Shown piece by piece: positions 44,858 through 54,380 of a stretch of DNA of 64,000 bases. The position numbers were made by a program, and so were the translations under genes. How positions within the stretch are numbered: the first letter of the stretch is position 1; each line of letters opens with the position of its first letter. Location: NCBI RefSeq assembly GCF_001644025.1, contig NZ_LUUK01000155.1, forward strand, positions 1-64,000, in the 5' to 3' direction. The stretch comes from Methylomonas koyamae. Its GTDB lineage: Bacteria; Pseudomonadota; Gammaproteobacteria; Methylococcales; Methylomonadaceae. The notes beneath the pieces are model-generated. The model was not told the origin of the DNA. It saw only the letters and a program-made list of their open reading frames with translations, and made no database searches.

Positions 44858-47659
44858 CTATATGTTTAATTTATCCTCGATTTTTTGTTTGAAGTTCAGA
44901 AAGTGCACGGTTTGCAATCGATCCGGCGTTTCGGCGCCCATCGCTTGACAGGGCACCTCGATCTCGGTGATGTGGAAGGGATAATTCTCGCTGGCCTTCC
45001 GGTAGCCGAGTATGTGCTGACGAACCGCGCCATAGCCGCTCGGATCGTCGAGCGGAAACCAGCGCTCGTTGCAATACACCCCCAACCGGCTAGGCGTCTC
45101 GCCGGCGATGCGCACGCTCAGTTCCATCGCGCTGGCTTTTAATTTGGGCTGGGCCGGATGGCACGAAATCACGCCGGCCGAGTTACGGTATATCTCGTAG
45201 TATTTCAGGAGTGGGACCTGGGGTAAGCGATCCTGGGCAATCAAGGTCGAGAAAAATACCGAATAATGGGCCAGCACGTGCTCCGCGCCGGCGTTGGCAT
45301 GCTGACGCAAATACAGCGCCCCGTGCTCGTCGACGATATAAACGCCAACATGCTTGCTGGTGACGTGGTAGAACAATTGGACCGTATCCGGCTGATTATA
45401 TTGATAGAGGAACGGGATATAGGTCTGCTCCAGTACGTAATCGTCGAAAAACACCGGCGCGTAGCCGCCGTGCGGCTTGGCCAACTCTTGTAACAGCTGC
45501 GGCTGAGTGTCCAGCAAGTAATAACTCAAACGCTCGCCGCTCATAGCAAACATCGCGTACCCACCCCCGGCCGCCGTGACGTAACGCTGGTAGGGCGCGA
45601 CCGGCCGATCGGCGATGGCCGTCAGTCTGGCGAAAAGCGCTTCGAGGCGGCCGACGATACTGCGGCCGCGCACCGGGGTATAGCACAATACCTGCAGTTG
45701 ATCGGCCGCTGGCGGTTTGACGCCGTCGTTGAATAACTCGGTCAAGCAGGTGAAGACGCCCTCCAAGCCGCTGTAACGGTGTAAGGTTGCCTCGCCCCAC
45801 ACGCTGATCGATAGGCGTTGCATCCCCAGCACGAAGCACAAACGGTTGTCGCCGTAACTGAGCGGATCGGCGCGTTCGCTCATCACCAGCTGTTTGGCAT
45901 GACTGCTGTCGACCGGCAATTTTTCCCGCCAATTGACCAGCAGCAAGGTGGCTTGCACGCGGTTCGGGCGGTTATAGATCGCCAGATCGGCTTCCCGGCT
46001 CAACAAGTGCCGGGTCAGAAACTGGTTTAACTCATTGAGCAACTGTTGAGCTTCGCCGCCGGCTTGCGCACTACCGCTCTCCAATACGTGCAGGTTGATG
46101 CTCTTTTTATACAGCCCGTTGATCACGGCCCAGCACAGCAATTCAAGCAGACTGTCGCCCTGTTTGATCGCCCGACCCAGCGCTAATTGCTTGGCGGACG
46201 GCCGTTCGGTAAACAAATACCAGACGGGCGCGTCGGAACCCGCCGTGACTTCCGCCGCAACCAGCAAATCCGGTTTGTTCTGCACCGCCTGGCGGGTGGA
46301 CAGCACTTCGATCTTGTCGGGACGCAAATCCAACTCGACTTTCAACTTACGGCCGACCAATTTCAAATCTTGATTTTCGCGCTGCGCTTGATCCAAGGGC
46401 ATACCGACGAATTGCAGAATCATTTTTAGGCATTGCTGCAGCTGCTGACGGATCACCGCGTGCTCGGCGCCGGCCTTGGCGATATCCCAAAAACGCACGG
46501 TCGCCAAATTGTCCAGCAAATCGTCGGGCCACTGCCATTGCTCGGCCACCTCCCGCAAGAAGTCCTGCTGCATCTGGCGCGCTCGGTTTTCGATCGGCGC
46601 AGCGCCGGTGCCGACGATTTTCAGGTAAAAACATTCGCGGGCCAATTCCAGGCGCCGTCCGCCGTCGATGCCGCGCAGATAGGCGTCGACCTTGCTATAG
46701 ATCATCAGATAGGGATCGAGGCTATCGACGCTAAACTCGCCTTGATAAATCGCGCGCTTCATAGCCAGACACAACCACTGCGGCGTCGGAAATTCGCTGG
46801 CGTAACTTTCCATCAAAAACAGTTTCAACAGCGATTTGTGCGGGGAAGTCAGGGACTTGAAGATATGCCACAGCGTCGCGCTGGCGAACTCCGCAACCGG
46901 CACTTGATGCATGCCGCCGAAATCGATCACTTCAGGCTCGGAGACGAAACGGTTTTCGAGCAAATGCTTTACATATTGCGGATATTGATGATCCTGTTCC
47001 GGCGGCACCAGCCACCACAGCGGAATTCGGCCGGCAATATAAATAGATGTACGATAGAACTCTTCCAGCAGCAGATAGTGTTGAGTTTCCCCGCTGCTTT
47101 CCTTCGAAATCGGGGTATTTTCGCCGCGCGCGAATTGGCCGGCGTCCATCAGAAAAAAGTGGGTTTCCAGCTTTAGCGAAGCTGCCCACTTTTCGATGTC
47201 GCGGGCCTTTTGTTCCAGTTCGGCCAGTTGGTCGGCCGCCAAACCCGGCGCGTGGCACAACCAGATATCGATGTCGCTGTCCCTGGAAAAGGCCATGCTG
47301 CCAACGCTGCCCATCAGATAGATCGCATCGATCGGATGTTGGCGCAAGGCCTTGCGCTTGAACGCAAAGCCCTTGCTGAACTGCTTCGCCGCGTCCAGCG
47401 TTTGTTTGGACGGCGCGTAGTCGGGAATCCCGGCCGGCGTATCCAGCGCGATGAAACCGGGCAACAAGGGGTGATTTTGATGAAACAACAACGGCAACAA
47501 TTTCAAAAACTCTTGTTGCCGCGGCTGCAGCAAACTCTGCACCCGTTGCAAGCGCTGCTGATTGAAATGCTTGAAACGTTGGACGACGGCTTGCAAATCC
47601 TTGCGGCTGATGTCTTCGCCGGGAGCGCCCAATTGAATAGCGGGAAGTCGATTGATCAC
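44858..47659 (-). CDS. cyaA: Class I adenylate cyclase
   Basis: A 933-residue cytosolic enzyme making cAMP from ATP. The N-terminal catalytic domain shows FNQQRLQRVQSLLQPRQQEFLKLLPLLFHQNHPLLPGF, then the nucleotidyltransferase motif GSVGSMAFSRDSDIDIW (about 116-132), as in enterobacterial CyaA; the C-terminal regulatory half is full length. The start codon is GTG at 47659. The cAMP phosphodiesterase gene cpdA lies at 61391-62176 in the same window, so both synthesis and breakdown are near each other without being in one operon. Confidence 0.93.
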   Translation of the reverse strand: MINRLPAIQLGAPGEDISRKDLQAVVQRFKHFNQQRLQRVQSLLQPRQQEFLKLLPLLFHQNHPLLPGFIALDTPAGIPDYAPSKQTLDAAKQFSKGFAFKRKALRQHPIDAIYLMGSVGSMAFSRDSDIDIWLCHAPGLAADQLAELEQKARDIEKWAASLKLETHFFLMDAGQFARGENTPISKESSGETQHYLLLEEFYRTSIYIAGRIPLWWLVPPEQDHQYPQYVKHLLENRFVSEPEVIDFGGMHQVPVAEFASATLWHIFKSLTSPHKSLLKLFLMESYASEFPTPQWLCLAMKRAIYQGEFSVDSLDPYLMIYSKVDAYLRGIDGGRRLELARECFYLKIVGTGAAPIENRARQMQQDFLREVAEQWQWPDDLLDNLATVRFWDIAKAGAEHAVIRQQLQQCLKMILQFVGMPLDQAQRENQDLKLVGRKLKVELDLRPDKIEVLSTRQAVQNKPDLLVAAEVTAGSDAPVWYLFTERPSAKQLALGRAIKQGDSLLELLCWAVINGLYKKSINLHVLESGSAQAGGEAQQLLNELNQFLTRHLLSREADLAIYNRPNRVQATLLLVNWREKLPVDSSHAKQLVMSERADPLSYGDNRLCFVLGMQRLSISVWGEATLHRYSGLEGVFTCLTELFNDGVKPPAADQLQVLCYTPVRGRSIVGRLEALFARLTAIADRPVAPYQRYVTAAGGGYAMFAMSGERLSYYLLDTQPQLLQELAKPHGGYAPVFFDDYVLEQTYIPFLYQYNQPDTVQLFYHVTSKHVGVYIVDEHGALYLRQHANAGAEHVLAHYSVFFSTLIAQDRLPQVPLLKYYEIYRNSAGVISCHPAQPKLKASAMELSVRIAGETPSRLGVYCNERWFPLDDPSGYGAVRQHILGYRKASENYPFHITEIEVPCQAMGAETPDRLQTVHFLNFKQKIEDKLNI

Positions 47660-47700
47660 GGATGCCGAACTCGCTGAGTTTGCCGTCTAGTATAGAGTCT

Positions 47701-48300
47701 TCAGGCCAGATGCGCTTCCAGTCTAACGAATTCGCCGCCGCCGTCCCGGTAACAAGTAAAACGGGTCAATCCGGCGTGCGGTACCGAAATCGCGAAGCCG
47801 CGCTCCACCGGCAAACCCAGCAAAACGCTGAACAAGCAGCGAATCACGCCGGCATGGCAAACCGCCAACACCCGCTGACCGGCGTGGTCGTCGATCACGC
47901 GCCGCCATCCCGCGCCGACCCGCGCCGCGAAATCGGCATAGGCTTCGCCGCCGGGTGGCGGGCAGGCGTGCGGGCGTTCGCAAAATGCCGCCCAGCGCGC
48001 GGGGTCGGACGCTTGAATTTCGGTGGCGGACCGTCCCTCCCATGCCCCGAAATCGATCTCCCGCCACTCCTGCAAAGTATGAAACGGCAAGGCTCGACGG
48101 GCGGCATAGACTTCGCCGAACCCCCGACACCGTAGTAACGGCGAACTGACCACGCTTTCCCAATCGCCGCTAGCGCAGCGCGCTTCCATGGCTTGCCAAC
48201 CAAGCGCGGTCAATTCGTCGTCGCGACTACCCCGGTAGACCGCGCCGCCGCAAGCCTCGCCGTGCCGGAGTAAATCGACGGTGGTGATCTCGACGGTCAA
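47701..48300 (-). CDS. Histidine phosphatase family protein (CobC/GpmB-like)
   Basis: A 199-residue protein. LLRHGEA (phosphohistidine motif, about 10-16), SSPLLRC, EIDFGAWEG and AVCHAGVIR give the complete active site of the phosphoglycerate-mutase-like phosphatases. The DFG-WEG pattern resembles alpha-ribazole phosphatase CobC. No other cobalamin gene is adjacent, so the substrate is open. The start appears to be TTG at 48300; it is divergent from the hydrogenase operon. It ends 42 bp from the cyaA start. Confidence 0.88.
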   Translation of the reverse strand: MTVEITTVDLLRHGEACGGAVYRGSRDDELTALGWQAMEARCASGDWESVVSSPLLRCRGFGEVYAARRALPFHTLQEWREIDFGAWEGRSATEIQASDPARWAAFCERPHACPPPGGEAYADFAARVGAGWRRVIDDHAGQRVLAVCHAGVIRCLFSVLLGLPVERGFAISVPHAGLTRFTCYRDGGGEFVRLEAHLA

Positions 48301-48620
48301 CGCTCGCTTCCTCGCAAAAATTCGAGATTCTACCCTAAGCGGTCAACCTTAACTTCGCCAGCCAGCTTGTCGTATACACATCATTAAGCGCTGTCGATTG
48401 TCGATTTTGTCGTAATCTCGACAAGCTCATCGGTATTTCCCACGGGAACTTCAAGGTAATCTCGCCAAAAATCGACCGGCATGGATGTTGCGTAAGCTCT
48501 GCGGGCTTCAACCGGCCGGCCGCAGCGCCGCCGGAAAAAACAATAACCGCGAATTCGAGCCGGGACGGCCGAATCCGCCGATCCGCGCGCGGATCGCGTA
48601 TGGCAACGCCAGGAGTGTCC
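48301..48620. promoter_or_regulatory. Upstream region of hydrogenase operon with candidate sigma-54 promoter
   Basis: Between the divergent phosphatase and hyaA. At 48478-48491 lies GG-N10-GC within CGGCATGGATGTTGCG, which fits the -24/-12 sigma-54 pattern (TGGCAC-N5-TTGCW) except at weak positions. It would start transcription near 48503, 118 bases before hyaA. Uptake hydrogenase operons in several proteobacteria are sigma-54 dependent. No regulator gene is in view. An AGGAG at 48611-48615 precedes the chosen hyaA ATG. Confidence 0.4.
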
Positions 48621-49706
48621 ATGATCGAAACCTTTTACGATGTGATGCGCCGGCAGGGCATCACCCGCCGCAGCTTCTTGAAGTTTTGCAGCCTGACCGC
48701 CGCCTCGCTGGGTTTGAGTCCGGCGTTCGCGCCGAAAATCGCCCATGCGATGGAAACCAAACCGCGGATTCCGGTGTTGTGGCTGCACGGTCTGGAATGC
48801 ACCTGTTGTTCGGAATCCTTCATCCGTTCCGGCCACCCGCTGGCGAAAGACGTGATCCTGTCCATGCTATCGCTGGACTATGACGACACCATCATGGCGG
48901 CCGCCGGTCATAACGCCGAAGCCATCATTGATGAAATCGTCGAAAAATACAAAGGCAATTACATCCTGGCCGTGGAAGGCAATCCGCCGCTGGCCGAGGA
49001 CGGCATGTATTGCATCATCGGCGGCAAACCGTTTGTTGAGCAACTCAAATACGCCGCCGAGAGTTGCAAGGCCATTATTTCCTGGGGCTCCTGCGCTTCG
49101 TGGGGTTGCGTGCAGGCCGCCAAACCCAATCCGACCCGCGCCACGCCGGTGCATAAAGTACCGGGTCTGGCCAACAAACCGATTATCAAAGTGCCCGGCT
49201 GCCCGCCGATCGCCGAAGTGATGACCGCCGTGGTGGCCTACCTGCTGACCTTCGATAAGCTGCCCACCTTGGACAAACAAGGCCGGCCGCAAATGTTTTA
49301 TAGCCAGCGCATCCACGACAAATGCTACCGCCGGCCGCATTTCGACGCCGGCCAGTTCGTCGAGCAATGGGACGACGAAGCCGCCCGCCAAGGCCATTGT
49401 CTATACAAAATGGGCTGCAAGGGGCCGACTACTTACAACGCCTGCTCGACCGTAAAATGGAACGAAGGTACCTCATTCCCGATCCAGTCCGGCCACGGCT
49501 GTATCGGCTGCTCGGAAGACGGTTTCTGGGATAAAGGCAGTTTCTACGACCGCCTGACCGGCATCAACCAGTTCGGCATCGAAGCCAATGCCGACGTGGT
49601 CGGCGGTACCGCCGCCGGCATCGTCACCGCCGGCGTCGCCGCTCATGCCGGTCTGACTGCCTTGAACCGCGCCAAACAAGCCGATAAACAACCCGGAGCC
49701 GAATAA
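48621..49706 (+). CDS. hyaA: [NiFe] uptake hydrogenase small subunit
   Basis: A 361-residue precursor. The N-terminus carries a Tat signal ([21 protein letters not shown]), and the mature part has the iron-sulfur ligands of group 1 hydrogenases: [42 protein letters not shown] and the [10 protein letters not shown]-...[19 protein letters not shown] cluster region. The C-terminal Gly/Ala-rich segment ([18 protein letters not shown]) is the membrane anchor. I chose the ATG at 48621, 5 bases behind AGGAG, rather than 48600. It transfers electrons from H2 oxidation to the cytochrome b encoded by hyaC. Confidence 0.95.
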   Translation: MIETFYDVMRRQGITRRSFLKFCSLTAASLGLSPAFAPKIAHAMETKPRIPVLWLHGLECTCCSESFIRSGHPLAKDVILSMLSLDYDDTIMAAAGHNAEAIIDEIVEKYKGNYILAVEGNPPLAEDGMYCIIGGKPFVEQLKYAAESCKAIISWGSCASWGCVQAAKPNPTRATPVHKVPGLANKPIIKVPGCPPIAEVMTAVVAYLLTFDKLPTLDKQGRPQMFYSQRIHDKCYRRPHFDAGQFVEQWDDEAARQGHCLYKMGCKGPTTYNACSTVKWNEGTSFPIQSGHGCIGCSEDGFWDKGSFYDRLTGINQFGIEANADVVGGTAAGIVTAGVAAHAGLTALNRAKQADKQPGAE

Positions 49707-49708
49707 TC

Positions 49709-51505
49709 ATGACCGTCACTGCTACCCCCAACGGTTTTCATCTGAACGACGCCGGCCGCCGCGTGGTGGTCGATCCAGTCACACGGATCGAAGGCCACAT
49801 GCGTTGCGAAGTCAATATCGACGAGGAAAACATTATTCGCAACGCGGTGTCCAGCGGCACGATGTGGCGCGGCCTGGAAGTGATTTTAAAAGGCCGCGAT
49901 CCGCGCGACGCCTGGGCCTTCGTGCAACGCATCTGCGGCGTCTGCACCGGCACCCACGCCTTGACCTCGGTGCGCGCGGTCGAGGACGCGTTGAAAATCA
50001 AGATTCCGGAAAACGCCAACTCAATCCGCAACATCATGCAACTGAGTTTGCAGGCGCACGACCACTTGGTGCATTTCTATCATTTGCACGCGCTGGATTG
50101 GGTCAACCCGGTCAACGCGCTGAAAGCCGATCCGGTCGCGACGTCCGCGTTGCAACAACAAATTTCGCCGAGCAATCCCAAGTCCTCGCCCGGCTATTTC
50201 CGTGACACCCAAAACCGTCTGAAAAAATTCGTCGAATCCGGCCAGCTCGGTCCGTTCAAAAACGGTTACTGGAGCAATCCGGCCTATTTGCTGCCGCCGG
50301 AAGCCGATTTGTTGGCGGTCACCCATTATCTGGAAGCGCTGGATTTTCAAAAAGACATCATGAAAATCCGCACGATATTCGGCGGCAAGGACCCGCATCC
50401 GAACTGGCTGGTCGGCGGCGTACCGTGCGCGATCAATATCGACGGCGTCGGCGCGGTCGGTGCGGTCAACATGGAACGTTTGAACCTGATTTCGTCGATC
50501 ATCGACCGTACCATCACCTTCATCGACCAAATCTACATCCCGGATTTACTGGCGATCGCCCAGTTTTACAAAGGCTGGTTGTACGGTGGCGGCATTTCCG
50601 GCCAAAGCCTACTGTCCTACGGCGATATCCCGGATAAAGCCAACGACTATTCGGCGGCTAATCTGCTGATGCCGCGCGGCGCGATCATCAACGGCGATCT
50701 GAGCAAGGTCCACGAAGTCGATCTGACCGACCCGAAACAGATTCAGGAGTTCGTACCACACTCCTGGTACAAATACCCGGACGAAGCCGCCGGCCTGCAC
50801 CCCTGGGACGGCATCACCGATCCCAATTACAAGCTCGGCTCGAATACCAAGGGCGATCGCACCCATATTAAAGAATTGGACGAATCGGCCAAATACTCGT
50901 GGATCAAAGCGCCGCGCTGGCGCGGCCACGCGATGGAAGTCGGCCCGCTGGCCCGCTACGTGATCGGCTACGCCCAGGGCAATAAGGAAATCACCGAACA
51001 AATCAATTTCGTATTGAAAACGCTGGACGTGCCGGTCAGCGCGTTGTTCTCGACGCTGGGCCGCACCGCCGCGCGCGGCCTGGAAGCCCAGTGGGCGGCC
51101 GGCAAGATGCGTTACTTCATGGACAAACTGATCGCCAACGTCAAGGCTGGCGATTTGGCGACCGCCAACGTCGAGCGCTGGGATCCGGACACCTGGCCAA
51201 GCAGCGTCAAGGGCGTGGGTTTCACCGAAGCCCCGCGCGGCGCGCTGGGCCATTGGCTGAAAATCGAAGACACCAAGATCGCCAACTACCAATGCGTGGT
51301 GCCGACCACCTGGAACGGTTCGCCGCGCGACGAGCACGGCAATATCGGCGCCTTCGAGGCTTCGTTGATGAACACCAAGGTCGAGCGCCCGGAAGAGCCG
51401 GTCGAGATCTTGCGGACGCTGCACAGCTTCGATCCTTGCTTGGCTTGTTCGACTCATGTGATGAGTCCGGATGGACAGGAACTAACCCAAGTGAAGGTGC
51501 GTTGA
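49709..51505 (+). CDS. hyaB: [NiFe] uptake hydrogenase large subunit
   Basis: A 598-residue catalytic subunit. The first metal-binding motif is [12 protein letters not shown] (about 72-83) and the last is [11 protein letters not shown] (575-585), with Cys577 and Cys580 as ligands of the Ni-Fe centre. Fifteen residues follow His583 and should be removed by the HyaD protease. The family [18 protein letters not shown] is also present. It starts 2 bp behind hyaA. H2 is oxidised on the periplasmic side of the membrane. Confidence 0.95.
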   Translation: MTVTATPNGFHLNDAGRRVVVDPVTRIEGHMRCEVNIDEENIIRNAVSSGTMWRGLEVILKGRDPRDAWAFVQRICGVCTGTHALTSVRAVEDALKIKIPENANSIRNIMQLSLQAHDHLVHFYHLHALDWVNPVNALKADPVATSALQQQISPSNPKSSPGYFRDTQNRLKKFVESGQLGPFKNGYWSNPAYLLPPEADLLAVTHYLEALDFQKDIMKIRTIFGGKDPHPNWLVGGVPCAINIDGVGAVGAVNMERLNLISSIIDRTITFIDQIYIPDLLAIAQFYKGWLYGGGISGQSLLSYGDIPDKANDYSAANLLMPRGAIINGDLSKVHEVDLTDPKQIQEFVPHSWYKYPDEAAGLHPWDGITDPNYKLGSNTKGDRTHIKELDESAKYSWIKAPRWRGHAMEVGPLARYVIGYAQGNKEITEQINFVLKTLDVPVSALFSTLGRTAARGLEAQWAAGKMRYFMDKLIANVKAGDLATANVERWDPDTWPSSVKGVGFTEAPRGALGHWLKIEDTKIANYQCVVPTTWNGSPRDEHGNIGAFEASLMNTKVERPEEPVEILRTLHSFDPCLACSTHVMSPDGQELTQVKVR

Positions 51506-51518
51506 TTAAACAATGTAG

Positions 51519-51544
51519 GGCGGATCAGCGCAGCGTCATCCGCC
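51519..51544. repeat. Small dispersed-type palindrome between hyaB and the next gene
   Basis: TGTAGGGCGGATCAG...CATCCGCC forms a 7-bp stem (51519-51525 with 51538-51544). This resembles REP-like palindromes common between genes. It may also stabilise the hyaAB part of the mRNA. Confidence 0.6.
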
Positions 51545-51575
51545 GTCATCAAATGCCGCAGTTCAGGAGAACACA

Positions 51576-51791
51576 ATGAACAAATTTTTGGCCTCCGCCG
51601 CCTTATTATTGACTTTCAGCCAGGCCGAAGCTCACAGCCATCCCGGCATCGACAACCTGAGCCACAGCCTCGAACACTTAATTCTGTCCTATCAACACTG
51701 GCTGCCCTATTTGGCGGCCGCTGGCTCGTTGAGCTTGGTCGCGATCGCGGCCGTCAAACGCTGGACCAACAGCCGTCGGAGCTCGAAATGA
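51576..51791 (+). CDS. Small secreted/membrane protein in hydrogenase operon
   Basis: A 71-residue protein: signal peptide (NKFLASAALLLTFSQAEA), then a His-rich stretch (HSHPGIDNLSHSLEH, five His in about 15 residues) and a membrane helix (WLPYLAAAGSLSLVAIAAV). An AGGAG lies 8 bases ahead of the ATG. The end overlaps the hyaC start by 4 bp, so it is translated in this operon. The pattern vaguely recalls the start of HupE nickel permeases, but it is far too short; nickel or haem binding is only a guess. Confidence 0.7.
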   Translation: MNKFLASAALLLTFSQAEAHSHPGIDNLSHSLEHLILSYQHWLPYLAAAGSLSLVAIAAVKRWTNSRRSSK

Positions 51792-52483
51792 GCACGCCGA
51801 CGGCTCCGGTTTACGTTTACGAATTGCCGGTTCGCCTGTGGCATTCAGTGAATGCCTTGGCCATCGTGGTGTTGGCGATTAGCGGATATCTCATCGCCTC
51901 GCCGCTGGCATCGCCATCCGGCGAAGCGTCCGAGCATTTTCTGATGGGCTATATCCGTTTCGCGCATTTCGCCGCCGGCTACGTGCTGGCGATAGGCATT
52001 GCCGGCCGGGCTTACTGGGCCTATGCCGGCAACGAGCATGCTCGGCAAATCTTTCTGCCGCCGCTGCTGAAAGCGCATTTTTGGGACGGCGTGTGGTGTG
52101 AAATCCGTTGGTATTGCTTTCTGGAAAAGCAGCCGCGCCATTATGTTGGTCACAATCCGCTGGCTATCCTGGCGATGCATTTTGCCTTCGTTTGGGGCGC
52201 CTTGTTCATGATCGTCACCGGATTCGCGTTGTACGGCGAAGGCGAAGGTCAAGGCAGTTGGCAATACGCGCTGTTCAGCAGTTGGCTGCTGCCCTTGTTC
52301 GGCGACAGTCAGACCGTGCATACCTGGCATCATTTGGTGATGTGGCTCATCGTTTGTTTCGTGGTCATTCACGTATACGTGGCGGTACGCGAGGAAAAAT
52401 TGTCCGGCCAAAGCATGCTTTCGACGATAGTCACCGGCTGGCGCGTTTTCAAGGACGACAAACCCATCGACGACGCCCATTGA
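51788..52483 (+). CDS. hyaC: Ni/Fe-hydrogenase b-type cytochrome
   Basis: A 231-residue inner-membrane protein with four helices. The start VYVYELPVRLWHSVNALAIVVLAISGYLI holds His18-type haem ligand, and further His occur in IRFAHFAAGYVLAI, LAMHFAFVWGALFMIVTG and VHTWHHLVMWLIVCFVVIHVYVAV. This matches HyaC/HupC. It passes electrons from the hydrogenase to the quinone pool. It overlaps the small gene upstream by 4 bp and is 2 bp from hyaD. Confidence 0.93.
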   Translation: MSTPTAPVYVYELPVRLWHSVNALAIVVLAISGYLIASPLASPSGEASEHFLMGYIRFAHFAAGYVLAIGIAGRAYWAYAGNEHARQIFLPPLLKAHFWDGVWCEIRWYCFLEKQPRHYVGHNPLAILAMHFAFVWGALFMIVTGFALYGEGEGQGSWQYALFSSWLLPLFGDSQTVHTWHHLVMWLIVCFVVIHVYVAVREEKLSGQSMLSTIVTGWRVFKDDKPIDDAH

Positions 52484-52485
52484 GC

Positions 52486-53178
52486 ATGACCTCTACGCCG
52501 CGAATTCTGTTGCTGGGCATCGGCAACCTACTGTGGGCCGACGAAGGTTTCGGCGTTCGCGTCGTCGAACATCTGCAGAAATACTATCGATTCTCCGAGC
52601 AGGTCACGGTGCTGGACGGCGGCACTCAGGGCGTGTATTTGGTGGACCACGTGCAAAACGCCGACGTGCTGGTGGTGTTCGACGCGGTCGACTACGGCCT
52701 GCCGCCTGCGACCTTGAAAATTGTCGAGGACGCGGACGTCCCCAACTTTCTCGGCGCCAAGAAAATGAGCCTACACCAGACCGGCTTTCAAGAAGTATTA
52801 GCCATGGCCCAGATGTTGGGCGACTATCCGGAACGTCTGCTGCTGATCGGCGTGCAGCCGGAAGAGCTGGAAGACTACGGCGGCAGTTTGCGGCCGAGTG
52901 TGAAGGCGCGAATCCAGCCGGTGATCGACATTGCCCTTGCCTACCTGGCCGAGTTCGGCGTGGTCGCCGATCGCGTCGACGCGCCCAGGGATTTGGCCGA
53001 CCCCATCCTCGACATCCAGCGCTACGAACAAGAGCGCCCGGCACCCGAACAAGCCTGCCGACTCGGCGACGAACGCGTCGTGTTGTCGAATGCCTTCGAA
53101 GTGCGGCCGCCGCAAGCGTCCGAGCAACCGAGTTTACAAGTCGATGTCGACTATCGGGGGAAATACGGATGTGTATAG
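52486..53178 (+). CDS. hyaD: Hydrogenase maturation endopeptidase
   Basis: A 230-residue protein. ILLLGIGNLLWADEGFGVRVVE (residues 7-28) with Glu near 21, ADVLVVFDAVDYG with Asp, and KMSLHQTGFQEVL with His correspond to the nickel-binding residues of HyaD/HybD proteases, which trim the large subunit after metal insertion. The ATG at 52486 follows the hyaC stop by 2 bp. The C-terminus is about 30-40 residues longer than in E. coli and overlaps hypC by 10 bp. Confidence 0.93.
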   Translation: MTSTPRILLLGIGNLLWADEGFGVRVVEHLQKYYRFSEQVTVLDGGTQGVYLVDHVQNADVLVVFDAVDYGLPPATLKIVEDADVPNFLGAKKMSLHQTGFQEVLAMAQMLGDYPERLLLIGVQPEELEDYGGSLRPSVKARIQPVIDIALAYLAEFGVVADRVDAPRDLADPILDIQRYEQERPAPEQACRLGDERVVLSNAFEVRPPQASEQPSLQVDVDYRGKYGCV

Positions 53179-53465
53179 GCATTCCGATGCAGATCGTCGA
53201 ATCGCGCGGCGAGACGGCGATCTGCGCTTATCGCGGTCAGCATAGTCAAATCGATATGATGCTGGTCGGCGAACAAGCGGCCGGCACTTGGCTGCTGGTG
53301 TTTCTGGACACCGCCCGCGAAGTGCTCAGTGCCGAGCGCGCCGCGCAAATCAACGACGCGCTGGAAGCGATGCGGCTGGCGATGGCCGGCCAAACCGATT
53401 TCGACCATTTATTCGCCGACCTGGTCGACCGCGAACCCGAACTGCCGGAGTTTTTACGAACATGA
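53169..53465 (+). CDS. HypC/HupF-type maturation chaperone
   Basis: A 98-residue protein starting MCIGIPMQIVES, where Cys2 is the essential residue that helps deliver the Fe(CN)2CO unit to the large subunit. The middle VGEQAAGTWLLVFLDTAREVLS is typical. The position between hyaD and hyaE fits HupF, the dedicated paralogue of HypC. It begins inside hyaD (10 bp overlap) and overlaps hyaE as ATGA. Confidence 0.9.
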   Translation: MCIGIPMQIVESRGETAICAYRGQHSQIDMMLVGEQAAGTWLLVFLDTAREVLSAERAAQINDALEAMRLAMAGQTDFDHLFADLVDREPELPEFLRT

Positions 53466-53884
53466 GTACGCCCTTGCTGGAACAGCTGCAAACCCGCCAC
53501 GGCCTGCCGCTGTTGGATGCGGAGAGTTACGACTTATTCGTACACGGTCATGACACGGTTGTGTTGTTCTTTGCCAACGATCCGCTGATGTTTCCGGAAA
53601 GTCATGACGTGGCAGTGATTTTGCCGGAACTGTTAAAAGCCTTTGCCGATCGTTTGCACGGCGCGCTGATCGACAAATCCATCGAGCGCGAATTGCAAGC
53701 CAGATTTCGGTTTACCAGTTGGCCTTCCCTGGTATTTTTGCGCGGTGGCGAATATTTGGGCGTCATTACCGGGATTAAGGATTGGGCGGAATACGGGCAG
53801 GAATTTTCCAGGATTTTGACGAGTGAAGCGGGGCAACCGCCGCAGTTTGATTTTGGGACGGTTTGCGGTGTCGGACACGCTTAG
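53462..53884 (+). CDS. hyaE: HyaE/HupG-type thioredoxin-like hydrogenase chaperone
   Basis: A 140-residue protein. The pattern HGLPLLDAESYDLFVHGHDTVVLFFANDPLMFPESHDVAVILPELLKAF and RFTSWPSLVFLRGGEYLGVITGIKDWAEY matches HupG/HyaE, a thioredoxin-fold chaperone lacking the CxxC pair that guards the Tat signal of the small subunit. The ATG overlaps the hypC stop. It ends the visible operon; hupH and hypABDE are not in view. Confidence 0.9.
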   Translation: MSTPLLEQLQTRHGLPLLDAESYDLFVHGHDTVVLFFANDPLMFPESHDVAVILPELLKAFADRLHGALIDKSIERELQARFRFTSWPSLVFLRGGEYLGVITGIKDWAEYGQEFSRILTSEAGQPPQFDFGTVCGVGHA

Positions 53885-54158
53885 TTCTCGATAGCGCCGG
53901 GGTTGGAAATCGCATCCTTTGTTTGAACAGGATATCCGGAATTTAAAGTGAAATCCCAGCCGGGATCAAGGCGACCAACTTGAGGATTGGCAAGCCATCG
54001 TGATACGCCTGATGCGTCGTTGCAAACCGGAATGCGCTCGGTGAAGATTGTCCGAATCAAAATAAGGCACGGACCTCGCGGACGAGATCGTTAGCTTGCC
54101 GGTAAACCGGCTCCTATCCGACTCTCGTGCCTGTTACCGATCACTAGTTCCGGCCACT
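53885..54158. other. Gap behind hydrogenase operon
   Basis: No gene is supported. The stretch differs from the compact operon before it and leads into an area of fragments. Short open frames on the minus strand have no matching family. No terminator with a T-run is obvious behind hyaE. Confidence 0.4.
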
Positions 54159-54180
54159 TTCCTAACCACCATCCCTTTAC
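54159..54180. repeat. Direct repeat, duplicated scrap of permease 3' end (copy 1)
   Basis: A 22-bp segment (54159-54180) matches 55789-55810, inside the end of the ABC permease gene, at 20 of 22 positions. In the matching frame it would read KGMVVRK beside the permease's KGMMVRK. The two copies lie in the same orientation and bracket the AT-rich gene at 54657-55715. Confidence 0.65.
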
Positions 54181-54297
54181 CGCCGGTGAAGCCGTCAGGG
54201 CCTCCGGAACCGCCGCGATACTGTCCCAAATCAGTTCCACGAGTTGAATACGTTCCTGGATCGGTAGTTCGAGAATATCGGAAATGGAAATGTTGTT
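54181..54297 (-). pseudogene. Relic of an addiction-module antitoxin gene
   Basis: The minus strand reads NNISISDILELPIQERIQL then VELIWDSIAAVPEAL, which matches the opening of the putative addiction module antitoxins (relE/parE partners; usual form MNISISDILKLP-EERIQLVEDIWDSIA). The expected ATG is absent (the codon there is AAC), and the match stops after PEAL at the point where the duplicated permease scrap begins. No toxin gene adjoins. It is a dead fragment. Confidence 0.65.
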
Positions 54298-54380
54298 TAT
54301 ACGAACTTAGTCCCTAATAGGTTGTTGAAAAAAGAAACTCAGTGGAAAAAGTCTTCCAAAATTCTCCAATTTGTCGCTAA

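Noticed and set aside
51511-51560. Terminator separating hyaAB from the rest of the hydrogenase operon
   Set aside because: The palindrome lacks a T-run and the following genes are coupled and belong to the same pathway, so a partial mRNA stabiliser or REP-like repeat is more likely.
52108-52485. Extended upstream start for hyaD
   Set aside because: The frame is open but runs through hyaC; the ATG at 52486, 2 bp behind the hyaC stop, begins the family-typical MTSTPRILLLGIGN.
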